From Peribacillus saganii (GTDB lineage Bacteria > Bacillota > Bacilli > Bacillales > DSM-1321), in the NCBI RefSeq assembly GCF_003429095.1, contig NZ_QVTE01000048.1, forward strand, positions 1 to 58,079: DNA of 58,079 nt, given 5' to 3'. Below are positions 1-11,079 of the stretch, piece after piece. The position numbers and the translations under genes were made by a program. Below the pieces are notes generated by a model. It ran no database searches and was not told the origin of the DNA. It saw nothing but the letters and a program-made list of their open reading frames with translations. Position 1 is the first letter of the stretch. Each line of letters opens with the position of its first letter.

Positions 1-32
1 TTAAAACGTTGGCGCTTTGTTTTGTTCAGTTT

Positions 33-42
33 TCAAAGAGCA
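33..42 (-). promoter_or_regulatory. boxA-like element of an rRNA operon leader
   Basis: Read on the - strand, TGCTCTTTGA matches the boxA antitermination motif. It is followed by the GAAAACTGAAC-type sequence found just upstream of 16S rRNA genes in Bacillus. The 16S gene itself would lie to the left, outside the window. Confidence 0.7.
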
Positions 43-70
43 ATTTGAACATCGCCGCAGCGACTTATTA

Positions 71-99
71 ATATTATCATCGTTTAAAAGATGAGTCAA
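71..99 (-). promoter_or_regulatory. Proximal rRNA operon promoter (P2-like)
   Basis: On the - strand TTGACT (94-99), a 17-bp spacer and TAATAT (71-76) form a strong sigma-A promoter. It sits about 30 bp upstream of the boxA leader, as expected for the second promoter of a Bacillus rrn operon. Confidence 0.75.
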
Positions 100-165
100 C
101 ACTTTTTTTAAAACCCGTAACAATATTCAACAAAAGCATTTATCTGTCTTACAGCGACAAATACT

Positions 166-194
166 AATATAACACATATAAAAATTCACTGCAA
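166..194 (-). promoter_or_regulatory. Distal rRNA operon promoter (P1-like)
   Basis: TTGCAG (189-194), 17 bp, TATATT (166-171) on the - strand. Tandem promoters about 95 bp apart are normal for Bacillus rrn operons. The hexamers are weaker than those of the proximal promoter. No gene was found in 1-329. Confidence 0.5.
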
Positions 195-329
195 TAGCGT
201 TCCGCAAAAATTCCACTAGAATAACATTAACATTATTATTTCTTGTTATCAGAATAAAAACAGCCGCATGAGAAGCAGGTGAAACCCAAAAGGCTTCCTC
301 TGCCCCACATACAGCTTTAACTTCTGATA

Positions 330-1877
<1,548 letters not shown>

Positions 1878-1947
1878 TTATTATTTTTACACAAAGTAAA
1901 AGAATCGAACAGTGTTTCCCATAAAAAAATCCGATTTACACCAAATA

Positions 1948-1978
1948 AAAACTGCCAGGATCACTGGCAGTTTTTATT
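1948..1978 (-). terminator. Terminator after dusB
   Basis: An inverted repeat AACTGCCAG / CTGGCAGTT is followed on the - strand by an A/T-rich tail. It lies 40 bp past the dusB stop and isolates lysS from the folate/dusB block. Confidence 0.8.
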
Positions 1979-2017
1979 TAAGCGTATTATAGGTAACTAG
2001 GCCATTAATGTCAAATG

Positions 2018-3016
2018 TTAGACCATTTGGATATTTTGTTCTTTTGCTTCTACTTCTTCAACTAATCCGTACAGCAGTTTTACTACGTCCTTACGTGTGT
2101 TGCATTCGTTAATGCCTTTTCTTGCTTTGGCATTGCCTCGTACACCCTTTAGGTACCAAGCTGCATGCTTTCGCATTTCACGGACAGCGATGTATTCATT
2201 TTTCAATGCGATCAAGCGGTCCATATGAAGAATGCAGACATCCATCTTTTCGCGCACGCCTGGTTCGTCCACCAATTCACCTGTTTCAAGGTATTTCACG
2301 GTACGGTAAATCATCCATGGGTTTCCAAGTGCTGCGCGGCCAATCATTACGCCGTCTACTCCCGTTTCGCTCAGCATTCTTTCAGCATCCTGCGGAGTTT
2401 CCACATCACCATTTCCGATAACAGGGATTTTTACTGAATTCTTCACTTCACGAATAATGTCCCAATTCGCTTTTCCTTCATACATTTGGACGCGAGTTCG
2501 TCCATGAAGAGCGACAGCTGCACCGCCGGCACGTTCTACAGCCTGGGCATTTCTCACAGCATAAATGTGATCTTCATCCCACCCCATACGCATTTTAACA
2601 GTAACAGGTTTGTCTACTGCATCAACTACAGCAGACACCATTTCATAAATCTTATCTGGATCAAGAAGCCATTTAGCTCCTGCATCACAGTTTACGATTT
2701 TCGGAACCGGACAGCCCATATTTATATCAATGATATCCGCATTTGTATTTTTATCCACAAAGCTGGCAGCCTCTACAAGTGATTCCTTTTGGGCACCCAT
2801 AATTTGCAGGCTTAGCGGTTTTTCTCTTTCATCTATATAAAGCATATTCAATGATTTTTCGTTTTTATTAATAATGCCTTTGTCGCTGACCATCTCAGCG
2901 CAAACCAGGCCTGCACCAAATTCTTTAACCGTTAGACGGAATGCAGAATTACATACCCCTGCCATTGGCGCCAGAACTACTGGATTTTTCATTTCGATAT
3001 CGCCAATTTTTAACAT
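2018..3016 (-). CDS. dusB: tRNA-dihydrouridine synthase B
   Basis: FMN-dependent enzyme that reduces uridines in the tRNA D-loop to dihydrouridine. The 332-residue protein has a TIM-barrel start (APMAGVCNSAFR), the Dus signature with the catalytic cysteine (INMGCPVPKIV, about residue 100), HGRTR, the FMN phosphate loop around IPVIGNGDV, and GRAALGNPW. The helical tRNA-binding domain follows to the C-terminus. It corresponds to B. subtilis yacF. It sits downstream of the folate genes but has its own promoter candidate and terminator. Confidence 0.95.
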   Translation of the reverse strand: MLKIGDIEMKNPVVLAPMAGVCNSAFRLTVKEFGAGLVCAEMVSDKGIINKNEKSLNMLYIDEREKPLSLQIMGAQKESLVEAASFVDKNTNADIIDINMGCPVPKIVNCDAGAKWLLDPDKIYEMVSAVVDAVDKPVTVKMRMGWDEDHIYAVRNAQAVERAGGAAVALHGRTRVQMYEGKANWDIIREVKNSVKIPVIGNGDVETPQDAERMLSETGVDGVMIGRAALGNPWMIYRTVKYLETGELVDEPGVREKMDVCILHMDRLIALKNEYIAVREMRKHAAWYLKGVRGNAKARKGINECNTRKDVVKLLYGLVEEVEAKEQNIQMV

Positions 3017-3075
3017 GGTGTGTCCTCCTCTGCTTTTTCTTAAAAAATATAATGTTAGGGTTAAACCCTCAACGG

Positions 3076-3104
3076 ATTATATCAAGTCACGTTTCTTGAG
3101 ACAA
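3076..3104 (-). promoter_or_regulatory. dusB promoter
   Basis: TTGTCT (3099-3104), 17-bp spacer, TATAAT (3076-3081) on the - strand, about 60 bp upstream of the dusB ATG. The perfect -10 makes it a good sigma-A candidate. Confidence 0.65.
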
Positions 3105-3168
3105 GAAAAAACTTAAACCTTTCCCATTAGCTCAAAAAAGTAAGGTTTACCAAGTTTGATAACCATTC

Positions 3169-3381
3169 TTATTTCTCTGCAGGCGGACGAAGTTCATCAA
3201 TTGACACGTCCAGCATTTCAGCAACCTCTGTTAAGAAGTTTTCTGTCGGCACGCGGTTCCCTCTTTCTACTTCTCCAAGAAGAGACACTGAAACCCCAAT
3301 TTCCTTAGCAAAGCCTTCCTGTGTAAATCCCTTCAGCTTTCGAAAAGCGCGTATACGTCTTCCCCATTTCTCCGCTTCCAT
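3169..3381 (-). CDS. yazB: Small XRE-family helix-turn-helix protein YazB
   Basis: A 70-residue protein that is essentially one Cro/C1-type DNA-binding domain: IRAFRKLKGFTQEGFAKEIGV, then SVSLLGEVERGNRVP as turn and recognition helix. Its target is unknown. It is the last gene of the folate operon and overlaps the folK 3' end by 49 bp in another frame, so it is probably translationally coupled. The B. subtilis orthologue is in the same place. A role in folate regulation would be inference only. Confidence 0.85.
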   Translation of the reverse strand: MEAEKWGRRIRAFRKLKGFTQEGFAKEIGVSVSLLGEVERGNRVPTENFLTEVAEMLDVSIDELRPPAEK

Positions 3382-3863
3382 AATCGAACACCTTCTTTAC
3401 CTTGTATGTGATCAAGAATTGCAATTAACGGTTGATCCCTCATTGGAAGTACAAAGCCCGGATCCACTAAGTCAAGTAAAGGAATAATGACAAACGCTCT
3501 TTCTTCTAACCGAGGGTGTGGCACAAAAAGGGTCTCTGATTCAATATTTTCTTGATTATACAGCAAAATGTCAAGGTCTATTGTCCTGGGACCCCAGCGT
3601 AAATCCCTTTTCCTTCCAAGTAATCTCTCTATTTCCAGGCATCTTTCCAGTAAATCTTCAGGTTTATAGCTGGTATTAATTTCTACAACAGCATTCAAAA
3701 AACAATCTTGCTCTGTATAACCTACCGGATCCGTCTCATACAGAGAGGAAATAGCCGTAACTTTTATTTCTGAGTCACTTTCAAGACTGCTAACAGCACG
3801 TCTTAAAAAATCAACCCTATCCCCTATATTAGAGCCAAGGGAAATGTATGCAATGTTTTTCAC
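3333..3863 (-). CDS. folK: 2-amino-4-hydroxy-6-hydroxymethyldihydropteridine pyrophosphokinase
   Basis: Transfers pyrophosphate from ATP to 6-hydroxymethyl-dihydropterin, the step before dihydropteroate synthase. The 176-residue protein starts with ISLGSNIGDR and contains the HPPK signature LRWGPRTIDLDILLY (about residues 89-105) with the magnesium-binding Asp-Leu-Asp, followed by PHPRLEERAFV. One base separates it from folB. The C-terminus extends somewhat beyond the core fold and its coding region overlaps yazB by 49 bp. Confidence 0.96.
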   Translation of the reverse strand: MKNIAYISLGSNIGDRVDFLRRAVSSLESDSEIKVTAISSLYETDPVGYTEQDCFLNAVVEINTSYKPEDLLERCLEIERLLGRKRDLRWGPRTIDLDILLYNQENIESETLFVPHPRLEERAFVIIPLLDLVDPGFVLPMRDQPLIAILDHIQGKEGVRLWKRRNGEDVYALFES

Positions 3864-3864
3864 C

Positions 3865-4224
3865 TTAACGTCCCCTTCTTATCTCAACGGCAACCGATTT
3901 ATAGTGCCCCGGTATAGGAGGATCCGGCTTCATTACCTGAACTGTACAAAATTCAACAATCGGGAATTTCTCTAACGTTTTTGCCGCAATATTCTCAGCA
4001 ATGGACTCTACAAGCTTGAAAGGTTTCCCTTCAACAATTTCCCTAGTAAGTTGATATAACTCCCCGTAATTGACAGAAAACTCGAGTTCGTCAGTTTTTC
4101 CTGCCTGCGAAAGATCGAGTTCGATTGCTAAACTGACCCGAAAACGCTGCCCAAGCCGGTTCTCTTCAGGAAAGACACCATGGTATCCGTAAAATTCCAT
4201 CTCATTTACATAGATCTTATCCAT
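3865..4224 (-). CDS. folB: Dihydroneopterin aldolase
   Basis: Cleaves 7,8-dihydroneopterin to 6-hydroxymethyl-dihydropterin and glycolaldehyde. The 119-residue protein is the usual length and shows the family start (MEFYGYHGVFPEENRLGQRF) with the catalytic Glu/Tyr region, a VNYGELYQLT segment, and the active-site lysine region near KPDPPIPGHYKSVAVEI. It overlaps the end of folP by 8 bp and lies one base before folK, typical of a tightly coupled folate operon. Confidence 0.96.
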   Translation of the reverse strand: MDKIYVNEMEFYGYHGVFPEENRLGQRFRVSLAIELDLSQAGKTDELEFSVNYGELYQLTREIVEGKPFKLVESIAENIAAKTLEKFPIVEFCTVQVMKPDPPIPGHYKSVAVEIRRGR

Positions 4225-5056
4225 TATTGACTTCCTTCCCCATTAGCACGTCCATCATCTTTGTGAGCCGAGCCATTTCTTTTACATCATGAATTCGGAC
4301 AATCTGGCAGCCTTGCTGAATTCCATAGCAAACAGTAGCTGCTGTTCCTTCCATTCTTTCCTCAGGTGGAAGGTCCAGGACTTTTCCAATCAATGATTTA
4401 CGTGATGTACCGAGCAAGACAGGATAGCCTAGTGCTATAAGCTTATCAAGATTGCGCATCATTTCCAGATTCAACTGAAGGTCTTTTGCAAAGCCAATTC
4501 CTGGATCCAAAATAATCTTATCATCTTTTACTCCAGCATTTTTGCAAATCGTTATACTCTCATAAAGATCATTGAAAACATCCCTTATAAAATGCTGATA
4601 GTCCATATCTCTTCTGTTGTGCATTAGTATAATTGGAGCTTTAAGTTCTGCTGCCACTTTTGCCATTTCACTATCAGCCTTGGCTCCCCATATATCGTTA
4701 ATGATATGAGCCCCGGCGTTAATGGCCTGTCTTGCAACTTCCGCTTTATATGTATCCACTGAAATTGGCACATCCAGTTCACCAGCGATTCTTTCTATGA
4801 CCGGAATGACCCGATCCAACTCCTCCTCCAGCGTCACTGCGTCAAAACCTGGACGCGTTGACTCTCCGCCAATATCGATAATATCCGCACCTTCCCTGAT
4901 CATTTCACGGGCATGCTCAAGTGCAGCATCTATCCGGTTGTATCTGCCCCCATCAGAAAAGGAATCAGGGGTAACGTTTAAAATACCCATTACAAGGGTC
5001 TTTTTCCCATAGTCTAATATATGATTTCTGAATTGAATGACTGTATTATTTTTCAT
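4217..5056 (-). CDS. folP: Dihydropteroate synthase
   Basis: Condenses p-aminobenzoate with hydroxymethyl-dihydropterin pyrophosphate; it is the sulfonamide target (sul in B. subtilis). The 279-residue TIM barrel contains both family signatures, ILNVTPDSFSDGG (about residues 25-37) and DIGGESTRPG (about 61-70), then DPGIGFAKD and LLGTSRKS. It overlaps pabC upstream (4 bp) and folB downstream (8 bp). The three pab genes immediately before it make its PABA substrate. Confidence 0.97.
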   Translation of the reverse strand: MKNNTVIQFRNHILDYGKKTLVMGILNVTPDSFSDGGRYNRIDAALEHAREMIREGADIIDIGGESTRPGFDAVTLEEELDRVIPVIERIAGELDVPISVDTYKAEVARQAINAGAHIINDIWGAKADSEMAKVAAELKAPIILMHNRRDMDYQHFIRDVFNDLYESITICKNAGVKDDKIILDPGIGFAKDLQLNLEMMRNLDKLIALGYPVLLGTSRKSLIGKVLDLPPEERMEGTAATVCYGIQQGCQIVRIHDVKEMARLTKMMDVLMGKEVNNG

Positions 5057-5934
5057 AAAATCTCCTCATTGGCGCAGAGTTCATTTCTGCTCCAAATTTG
5101 TTTTTTAACCCGCTGATACCCTTGGTAAAGCTTCACGGTTACAGATCCGTTTTTTCCCTTATACTGGCCAACTGAATCAATTGAAGAAATGGAGACAATC
5201 TCCTGTACCGAATTCGTATAGAATACTTCTTCTGCTCTTGCCAGATCCGCCGGAGAAAAAAACCCTTCCTCACATCGAAGGCCAATCAGGTCAGCATATT
5301 TAATTATCCACTGTCGGGTTATTCCGTTCAAAATCCCTGTTCTCGTATCAGGGGTAAAAATTGTGCTGTCTTTTACCCAGAAGAGATTGGATATTATTCC
5401 CTCAGCAATAAAGCCATTTTCCGTTAAAAATATTCCCTCTCCTACTGGGAGGTCAGCGATTTCTCGTTTGGCAGCAATATTATTTAAAAAGTGGTGAGAT
5501 TTAAGACGCATGCCAGTTTCGGGTGTATTTCGGGGGGTTTTTAAGAGAATTGCTTTTTTCTCCTGCAAAGTATCCTGCACAATAATCGGACTCATAAAAA
5601 CAAGCATGTTTGGGTTTAGAAAAGGGGATGTTTGGAGCCCCATCGGAGAATTACCTGCAGAAACATTCAGCCTGATCCGGGCATTATTATACCTATTTGC
5701 CGAAATCAGCTTATCAAGAATCCTAGTTATCTCCGTCCTGTTAACACTGGAGTCTATATTTAATTCCTTAAGAGAGGCATTCAGTCTGTCAAGATGATCA
5801 TCAAGAAGGAAAGGGTGGCCATCATACAGCCTGAACGTTTCAAAAACGCCTAGCCCATATAAAAAGCCATGGTCAAATGGTGATATCCTAGCTTTACTTT
5901 CCTTAATTATTGCTCCATTACAAAACATATACAT
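5053..5934 (-). CDS. pabC: Aminodeoxychorismate lyase
   Basis: PLP enzyme (fold type IV) that converts 4-amino-4-deoxychorismate to p-aminobenzoate and pyruvate. The 293-residue protein shows SPFDHGFLYGLGVFETFRLY near the start, the PLP-lysine region RLKSHHFLNN (about residue 150), and the family motif EGIISNLFW. The first ATG has GGGAG about 10 bases upstream; a second ATG two codons later is also possible. It overlaps folP by 4 bp and follows pabA after 30 bp. Confidence 0.93.
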   Translation of the reverse strand: MYMFCNGAIIKESKARISPFDHGFLYGLGVFETFRLYDGHPFLLDDHLDRLNASLKELNIDSSVNRTEITRILDKLISANRYNNARIRLNVSAGNSPMGLQTSPFLNPNMLVFMSPIIVQDTLQEKKAILLKTPRNTPETGMRLKSHHFLNNIAAKREIADLPVGEGIFLTENGFIAEGIISNLFWVKDSTIFTPDTRTGILNGITRQWIIKYADLIGLRCEEGFFSPADLARAEEVFYTNSVQEIVSISSIDSVGQYKGKNGSVTVKLYQGYQRVKKQIWSRNELCANEEIL

Positions 5935-5964
5935 AGTATTAGTGCTCCCATTTCAATCTTAAGT

Positions 5965-6564
5965 TCAGTCTTGCTTCAATGCTTTTACTGTATAAGATTT
6001 ATGAACCTCCAGGAAATTTGCTAATAACTGTTTTCCCTTTTCGGTCATAATTGATTCGGGATGAAACTGGACTCCTTCAATCGGGAGCTCTTTATGCCGA
6101 ATGCCCATGATCTCATTCTCTTCCGTCCAGGCGGAAACAGTAAAAAATTCTGGCAGGGTTTCCTTTTTTAAAATCAAGGAATGATATCGCGTTGCCTGGA
6201 ATGGATTTGGCATATTCTGAAAAATGGTTTGTCCGTCATGGAAAATCGGCGAAGTCTTTCCATGCATTAGCCGCTCAGCTCTTACAACATCACCGCCAAA
6301 TACCTGCCCGATTGCCTGATGGCCAAGGCACACACCAAATATCGGCACCCTCCCCGCAAAGTGTTCGATAGCCTCCAGGCTTATACCTGCTTCATCAGGT
6401 GTGCATGGTCCAGGGGAAACCATTAAAAATTGAGGGTTTAGTGCTTCCAATTCTGTAATAGTTATTTTATCATTGCGCTTCACCAGCAAGGTTTCTCCTA
6501 ACTCCCCAAGATACTGGACAAGGTTATATGTAAACGAGTCATAGTTATCGATCATTACAATCAT
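5965..6564 (-). CDS. pabA: Aminodeoxychorismate/anthranilate synthase glutamine amidotransferase subunit
   Basis: Class I glutamine amidotransferase that supplies ammonia to PabB, and in Bacillus also to TrpE (amphibolic). The 199-residue protein has [17 protein letters not shown] at the start, the nucleophile elbow [10 protein letters not shown] with its cysteine at about residue 79, and the catalytic His-Glu in VQFHPES (about 170). Its ATG overlaps the pabB stop as ATGA. Whether it also serves tryptophan synthesis here is inferred from Bacillus biology, since no trp genes are in the window. Confidence 0.95.
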   Translation of the reverse strand: MIVMIDNYDSFTYNLVQYLGELGETLLVKRNDKITITELEALNPQFLMVSPGPCTPDEAGISLEAIEHFAGRVPIFGVCLGHQAIGQVFGGDVVRAERLMHGKTSPIFHDGQTIFQNMPNPFQATRYHSLILKKETLPEFFTVSAWTEENEIMGIRHKELPIEGVQFHPESIMTEKGKQLLANFLEVHKSYTVKALKQD

Positions 6565-7991
6565 GAGGTTACCCCTTTGTTTTCATGTCTGCTCTCCGCT
6601 TCTTCTTTGGCCTTCCACATCGCAGCAGCCTTTTTTAAGGCTTCCTTGTATTCATAGCGCGGGTTCGAATCAATGACAACGCCTGCGCCTGCTTGGACAT
6701 GGCCAACTCCATCCTGGACAACCATCGTCCTGATGACGATGTTTAATTCCATATCGCCAGAATCACTGATCCAGCCAATTGACCCCGTATATAGGCCTCT
6801 TCTAACAGGCTCTAACTCCTCAATAATTTCCATCGTTCTCACCTTCGGGGCTCCAGTTATTGTACCTCCGGGAAAAACTGCCCTTACGGCACTGTATGCA
6901 TCCTCTGACTCTTCCAGTTCTCCTTGAACATTTGAAACGATATGCATAACATGGGAGTATTTTTCTATTGTCATAAATTCATTTACCTGTACAGAACCAA
7001 ATTTGCTTACTTTCCCTAGATCATTTCTTTCCAAGTCAACGAGCATCACATGTTCCGCCCGTTCTTTTTCATTCTGAATCAGCTCATTAGCAAGCCTTTC
7101 ATCCTCTTCACGTGTTTTCCCTCGTGACCTAGTCCCAGCAATCGGACGGGTGCTTATCAGATTATCCTGTTTCTTAATCAAAAGTTCTGGAGACCCGCTG
7201 ACAACCTGAAACCCCGGAGTCTGAATATAAGCCATATATGGAGATGGGTTTATTTCTCTTAAACATTCATACACTTCCATTGCGGGTACAAACAATTTCT
7301 TTGATTGCCTAACTGATAAATTGACCTGAAACACATCTCCCTGAGCAATATAGTCTCGGACACGTTCCGCTGCATTTTGGAATTGTTCTGCCTCCATTGA
7401 CACAGAAAGATTCTCAGCGGTTTTCCACGCAGCCGTATTGGTTTCATTTTTATCAAGTTTATCAGCTTTCAGCTTCCACTGCTCCTCCATTTCAAAAAGG
7501 GATTTTTCCGCTGTTGCTTCATCTTCCCCCGTATATATCAGCCAGAGAACCTCCTCCTGGTGGTCGAACACTGCAGCCTCATCAAAGATTAAAAAATATA
7601 AATCCGGGGTTTGCAAATCATCCTCACTAATGGCGGGGATGTCCTCAATATAACGGATATAGTCATAGCTGAGAAATCCGATGGCACCCCCCTGAAAATC
7701 TGGATATCCCTCCTGCTTATCGATTTTCCTTGCTGCCATCCACTTTTTCATGGATAAAAGCGGATCACCCTCTAAAATTTCTTTCATTCCATCTCTATAT
7801 AAAATCTGAAGGACCCCATTTTTTCCTTCCAGAGTGGCAGCCGGGTTTAACCCAATAAAGCTGTATCGCCCTCCCCTCCCACTTTCCAGCAGGATATGAT
7901 TTGGCAAATTGGCAGATAGGCTTTTATATGTATTAAATAAATCTATTGGTGCAAATGGGATCTTCCTTGCGAATAATCGTCGTTGTGCCAC
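6561..7991 (-). CDS. pabB: Aminodeoxychorismate synthase component I
   Basis: Uses chorismate and PabA-derived ammonia to make 4-amino-4-deoxychorismate, opening the folate operon. The 476-residue protein has the chorismate-binding fold with [40 protein letters not shown] and GAGVVIDS. An ATG three codons upstream lies only 1-2 bases after GGGGG. I therefore chose GTG at 7991, ten bases after that GGGGG, which gives an MAQRR start as in the B. subtilis protein. The upstream gap to cysK (7992-8159) shows no clear promoter. Confidence 0.93.
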   Translation of the reverse strand: MAQRRLFARKIPFAPIDLFNTYKSLSANLPNHILLESGRGGRYSFIGLNPAATLEGKNGVLQILYRDGMKEILEGDPLLSMKKWMAARKIDKQEGYPDFQGGAIGFLSYDYIRYIEDIPAISEDDLQTPDLYFLIFDEAAVFDHQEEVLWLIYTGEDEATAEKSLFEMEEQWKLKADKLDKNETNTAAWKTAENLSVSMEAEQFQNAAERVRDYIAQGDVFQVNLSVRQSKKLFVPAMEVYECLREINPSPYMAYIQTPGFQVVSGSPELLIKKQDNLISTRPIAGTRSRGKTREEDERLANELIQNEKERAEHVMLVDLERNDLGKVSKFGSVQVNEFMTIEKYSHVMHIVSNVQGELEESEDAYSAVRAVFPGGTITGAPKVRTMEIIEELEPVRRGLYTGSIGWISDSGDMELNIVIRTMVVQDGVGHVQAGAGVVIDSNPRYEYKEALKKAAAMWKAKEEAESRHENKGVTS

Positions 7992-8164
7992 AGCGGTCAT
8001 TCCCCCAATTCTGGTTTTCTATTACACTATTTTTCTTGATAATTTGAGTTTACTAATTACGAGTAAAAATTTCTATAAGAAAAGAACAAAACTCCTGCAG
8101 AAGAACCCTGCGCCTTCCCTCTTGCGCTAATCATATATACCTCTAATTCCAGAAACCTCCTAAA

Positions 8165-8205
8165 AAAACAAAAATGCAAAGTCCCCATTCGGAAACTTTG
8201 CATTG
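8165..8205 (-). terminator. cysK terminator
   Basis: Stem AATGCAAAGT / ACTTTGCATT (8173-8182 with 8195-8204) followed on the - strand by a run of T residues. It lies immediately after the cysK stop and separates it from pabB. Confidence 0.9.
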
Positions 8206-8209
8206 TTTA

Positions 8210-9136
8210 TTATTCTTCATCAAATTGATATAAAGGTGTGCTGAGGTAGCGTTCCCCATTGCTCGGGATAATTGCTAGAACCTTCTTGCCTTTTCCAAGC
8301 TTTTTCGCTACTTGAAGGGCTGCAAAAATTGCTGCACCTGATGAGATACCACCAAGGATTCCTTCCTCTTTAGCAGCTTTACGAGCGTATTCAAATGCTT
8401 CGTCATTTTTAACCTGAATGATTTCATCGTATAATTCAGTGTCTAGAATGTCTGGAACAAAACCGGCACCAATACCCTGGATTTTATGCGGACCAGGCTT
8501 GCCGCCTGAAAGAACAGGTGAATCTGTTGGCTCAACCGCAAAGATTTTAATTTCAGGGAATTTCTCTTTAAGTACTTGGCCTGCACCTGTAATTGTACCT
8601 CCAGTACCAATACCGGAAACAAACGCGTCTAGTTGATCCATTTGTTCAGCAATTTCTTTCCCAGTGGTGTTGCGGTGAATCTCAGGGTTTGCTTCGTTTT
8701 TGAATTGCTGTGGCATAAAATAGCCATTTTCATTTGCCAATTCTTCCGCTTTGCGGATAGCACCGCCCATACCCTCAGGCCCTGGTGTTAAAACAAGTTC
8801 AGCTCCATATGCTCTAAGCAAATTGCGGCGCTCCATGCTCATAGTTTCAGGCATTACTAGAATAGCCCGATAACCCTTTGCAGCTGCTACCATTGCGAGG
8901 CCAATTCCAGTGTTACCGCTTGTTGGTTCGATGATAGTGTCGCCTTCCTTAAGCTTACCGCTTTTTTCTGCAGCTTCTACCATCGCCATAGCGATCCGGT
9001 CCTTAACGCTGCTTCCAGGATTCATGTATTCTAATTTTAAATACACATCAGCGCTATTCTCGTCTGAAAGGCGATTTAGCTTAACAATAGGCGTTTGTCC
9101 GATTAACTCAATTACTGAATTAGCTACGCGAGACAT
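8210..9136 (-). CDS. cysK: Cysteine synthase A (O-acetylserine sulfhydrylase)
   Basis: PLP enzyme that makes cysteine from O-acetylserine and sulfide. The 308-residue protein has the PLP lysine in [12 protein letters not shown] (about residue 44), the substrate loop TSGNTGIGL, the phosphate-binding loop [12 protein letters not shown], and [12 protein letters not shown] three codons earlier overlaps the AGGAG site, so ATG 9136 with AGGAGTG 6-8 bases upstream is preferred. It is monocistronic: its own promoter lies upstream and a strong terminator follows. The B. subtilis gene is repressed by CymR, and a dyad over the -35 may be the operator here. Confidence 0.96.
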   Translation of the reverse strand: MSRVANSVIELIGQTPIVKLNRLSDENSADVYLKLEYMNPGSSVKDRIAMAMVEAAEKSGKLKEGDTIIEPTSGNTGIGLAMVAAAKGYRAILVMPETMSMERRNLLRAYGAELVLTPGPEGMGGAIRKAEELANENGYFMPQQFKNEANPEIHRNTTGKEIAEQMDQLDAFVSGIGTGGTITGAGQVLKEKFPEIKIFAVEPTDSPVLSGGKPGPHKIQGIGAGFVPDILDTELYDEIIQVKNDEAFEYARKAAKEEGILGGISSGAAIFAALQVAKKLGKGKKVLAIIPSNGERYLSTPLYQFDEE

Positions 9137-9180
9137 TTCAATCACTCCTAATACCGACTATTTTTATTGGTTTTATAAAC

Positions 9181-9227
9181 AATTTATCGCGAGATAGAGA
9201 AAAAGTCAATTATTTATTCCTATAATT
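9181..9227 (-). promoter_or_regulatory. cysK promoter with overlapping inverted repeat
   Basis: TTGACT (9204-9209), 17 bp, TAAATT (9181-9186) on the - strand. A dyad with arms AATTAT/ATAATT (9208-9227) overlaps the -35 edge, a good place for a repressor or activator. CymR is the natural candidate from B. subtilis, but the site assignment is inference. Confidence 0.6.
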
Positions 9228-9245
9228 CAGTTTTTTTCTTCCCAT

Positions 9246-10142
9246 TTATATGCTGTTATCTCCATCATAAAACCATTCAACCTTCATTTCATCCCAGAAA
9301 ACGTTCACGGAAACACGGTCTTTCATTTGTTCTAAAGCAATTTGCCGCCGAATTTGATCTTTTACCTGCTTAAAGCCATAGGACTGCCCCTTAATCCGTT
9401 CATGGAGCTTGATGATGACCCACCCTTCATCTGTCTTGAAAGGCTTGCTCCACTCTTTTGGTTTTAATGCTTCCGCCTCGGCCAGATATTTATCGGGCAG
9501 CCGATCACTTCCCCTTGAAATGTACCCAAGGTGGCCTCCCTGGCTGGCAGTGAATTCATCGGTCGATTTTTCCATTGCTAAAACAGCGAAAGTAGATCCA
9601 TTTTCTAATTCTTCACTAATTTGCAATGCTTGTTCCCTCTTCTTCACAACAATCTGAGATAAGCGAAAGGAAGTCGGAATTTCAAAGTGGCTTGGGTTTT
9701 CTTCATAATATTTTTTTAACTGCTTTTCCGGAATGGTTACATCTTTTGTTAAAAGCTCTTCAAACAGCAGACTAGATTCAGCCTGCCGCCGTAATTGTTC
9801 TTCATTTTCCGTTTTTCTCAATTCCTGGGCAGCATACGTTATTTTCATAATTTTTGCTGCACGATCTACTTCTTCATCAGACACCGAAATTTTATATTTC
9901 TTTGCTGCCTGAAAAACGACTTCTTCATTAATCATTTCTTCCAGTACTTCTTTCCCGTACCGATCTTCGAGCTCAGCCATCCATTTTTCTCGTGAAATTT
10001 CTTCTCTATCAACCACTGCCGCCGGCTCGTCACTGCCAAAAGAGGCTGCAGTCTGCCACTTTCCAACAAAAAAGATTAATGTCCCGATATTCAAAAATAT
10101 GAGGCCAGCAATAATTAACCAAAGCCTTTTTCGAGATAACAT
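9246..10142 (-). CDS. yacD: PpiC-type peptidyl-prolyl isomerase YacD (PrsA-like)
   Basis: Probable membrane-anchored foldase for secreted proteins. The 298-residue protein begins with basic residues and one hydrophobic segment (LWLIIAGLIFLNIGTLIFFV, about 7-26) without a lipobox cysteine, so it is anchored by a helix rather than a lipid. A SurA-like N-terminal region follows, then a parvulin domain (about 155-250) with FRLSQIVVKKREQA, STDEFTASQGGHLGYISRG and EGWVIIKLHE. Only 12 bp separates it from hslO. It sits between hslO and cysK as in B. subtilis. Confidence 0.88.
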   Translation of the reverse strand: MLSRKRLWLIIAGLIFLNIGTLIFFVGKWQTAASFGSDEPAAVVDREEISREKWMAELEDRYGKEVLEEMINEEVVFQAAKKYKISVSDEEVDRAAKIMKITYAAQELRKTENEEQLRRQAESSLLFEELLTKDVTIPEKQLKKYYEENPSHFEIPTSFRLSQIVVKKREQALQISEELENGSTFAVLAMEKSTDEFTASQGGHLGYISRGSDRLPDKYLAEAEALKPKEWSKPFKTDEGWVIIKLHERIKGQSYGFKQVKDQIRRQIALEQMKDRVSVNVFWDEMKVEWFYDGDNSI

Positions 10143-10154
10143 TCTTTTCCCCCG

Positions 10155-11033
10155 TTATTTCGCTGCTTCCTTTAATTCCTCAAGCTCTTCTTTATTGAAT
10201 TGGTATTTTTCATTACAGAAATGGCATTGAGCCTCAGCTTTTCCTTCTGTTTCGATAATATCCTCAATTTCTTCTTTCCCTAAACTGACTAATGCATTCT
10301 CAATCCGTTCCCTTGAGCATTGGCATTTAAATTGTACTGGCATTTTGTCTAGGATTTGCACATTATTCTCTCCAAGCACCTGTTCAAGAACTTGTTCCGG
10401 TGTCAATCCTTGCTGAATCATTTGGGATATGGGCGGAATCGTTTGTAATCGCTGCTCAATTTCCGAGATGGTGCTTTCCTCTGCGCCAGGTAGCAACTGG
10501 ATAATGAACCCCCCAGCAGCTAGAATGGAATTATCCGGGTTGACCAACACACCAACTCCAACTGAAGATGGCGTCTGCTCTGAGGTAACCAAATAATAAG
10601 TGAAATCATCACCCAGTTCACCGGACACAATTGGAACCTGTCCTGTAAAATGGTCTCGCATTCCTAAATCCTTCACAACGGAAAGCATACCATCTGTTCC
10701 AACTGCTCTTCTAACATCCAACTTCCCATGTTCGTTTAGGTCAAAATGAGTTTGCGGATGGGTTACATAACCTCGTACTTCACCCTTTGCATTGCTGTCG
10801 ATAAGAATGGCACCAATCGGCCCTCCGCCATCGATCTTTATCGTTAGCTTATCTTCGCCCTTTAACATGGCACCCAACATTAAACCCGCTGATAAGGAAC
10901 GGCCCAATGCAGCCGATGCTGTCGGCCAAGTATAATGACGGCGCTGAGCCTCTCCCACAGTTTCCGTTGATGATACGGCATAAGCACGAACTTGTCCGTT
11001 GTATCCCAATGCTTTTATTAAATAATCATTCAT
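10155..11033 (-). CDS. hslO: Redox-regulated chaperone Hsp33
   Basis: Cytosolic holdase that is activated when oxidants release zinc from its C-terminal cysteines. The 292-residue protein is the normal length. The N-terminal substrate-binding domain contains [18 protein letters not shown], and the redox switch is complete: a CQC pair near residue 237 and a CHFC pair near residue 270. It lies 46 bp after coaX and 12 bp before yacD, in the coaX-hslO-yacD order of B. subtilis. Confidence 0.96.
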   Translation of the reverse strand: MNDYLIKALGYNGQVRAYAVSSTETVGEAQRRHYTWPTASAALGRSLSAGLMLGAMLKGEDKLTIKIDGGGPIGAILIDSNAKGEVRGYVTHPQTHFDLNEHGKLDVRRAVGTDGMLSVVKDLGMRDHFTGQVPIVSGELGDDFTYYLVTSEQTPSSVGVGVLVNPDNSILAAGGFIIQLLPGAEESTISEIEQRLQTIPPISQMIQQGLTPEQVLEQVLGENNVQILDKMPVQFKCQCSRERIENALVSLGKEEIEDIIETEGKAEAQCHFCNEKYQFNKEELEELKEAAK

Positions 11034-11079
11034 TTTTGTATCCGCCCCTTTACATAAATCATGCTGCCTTGCGTATACC

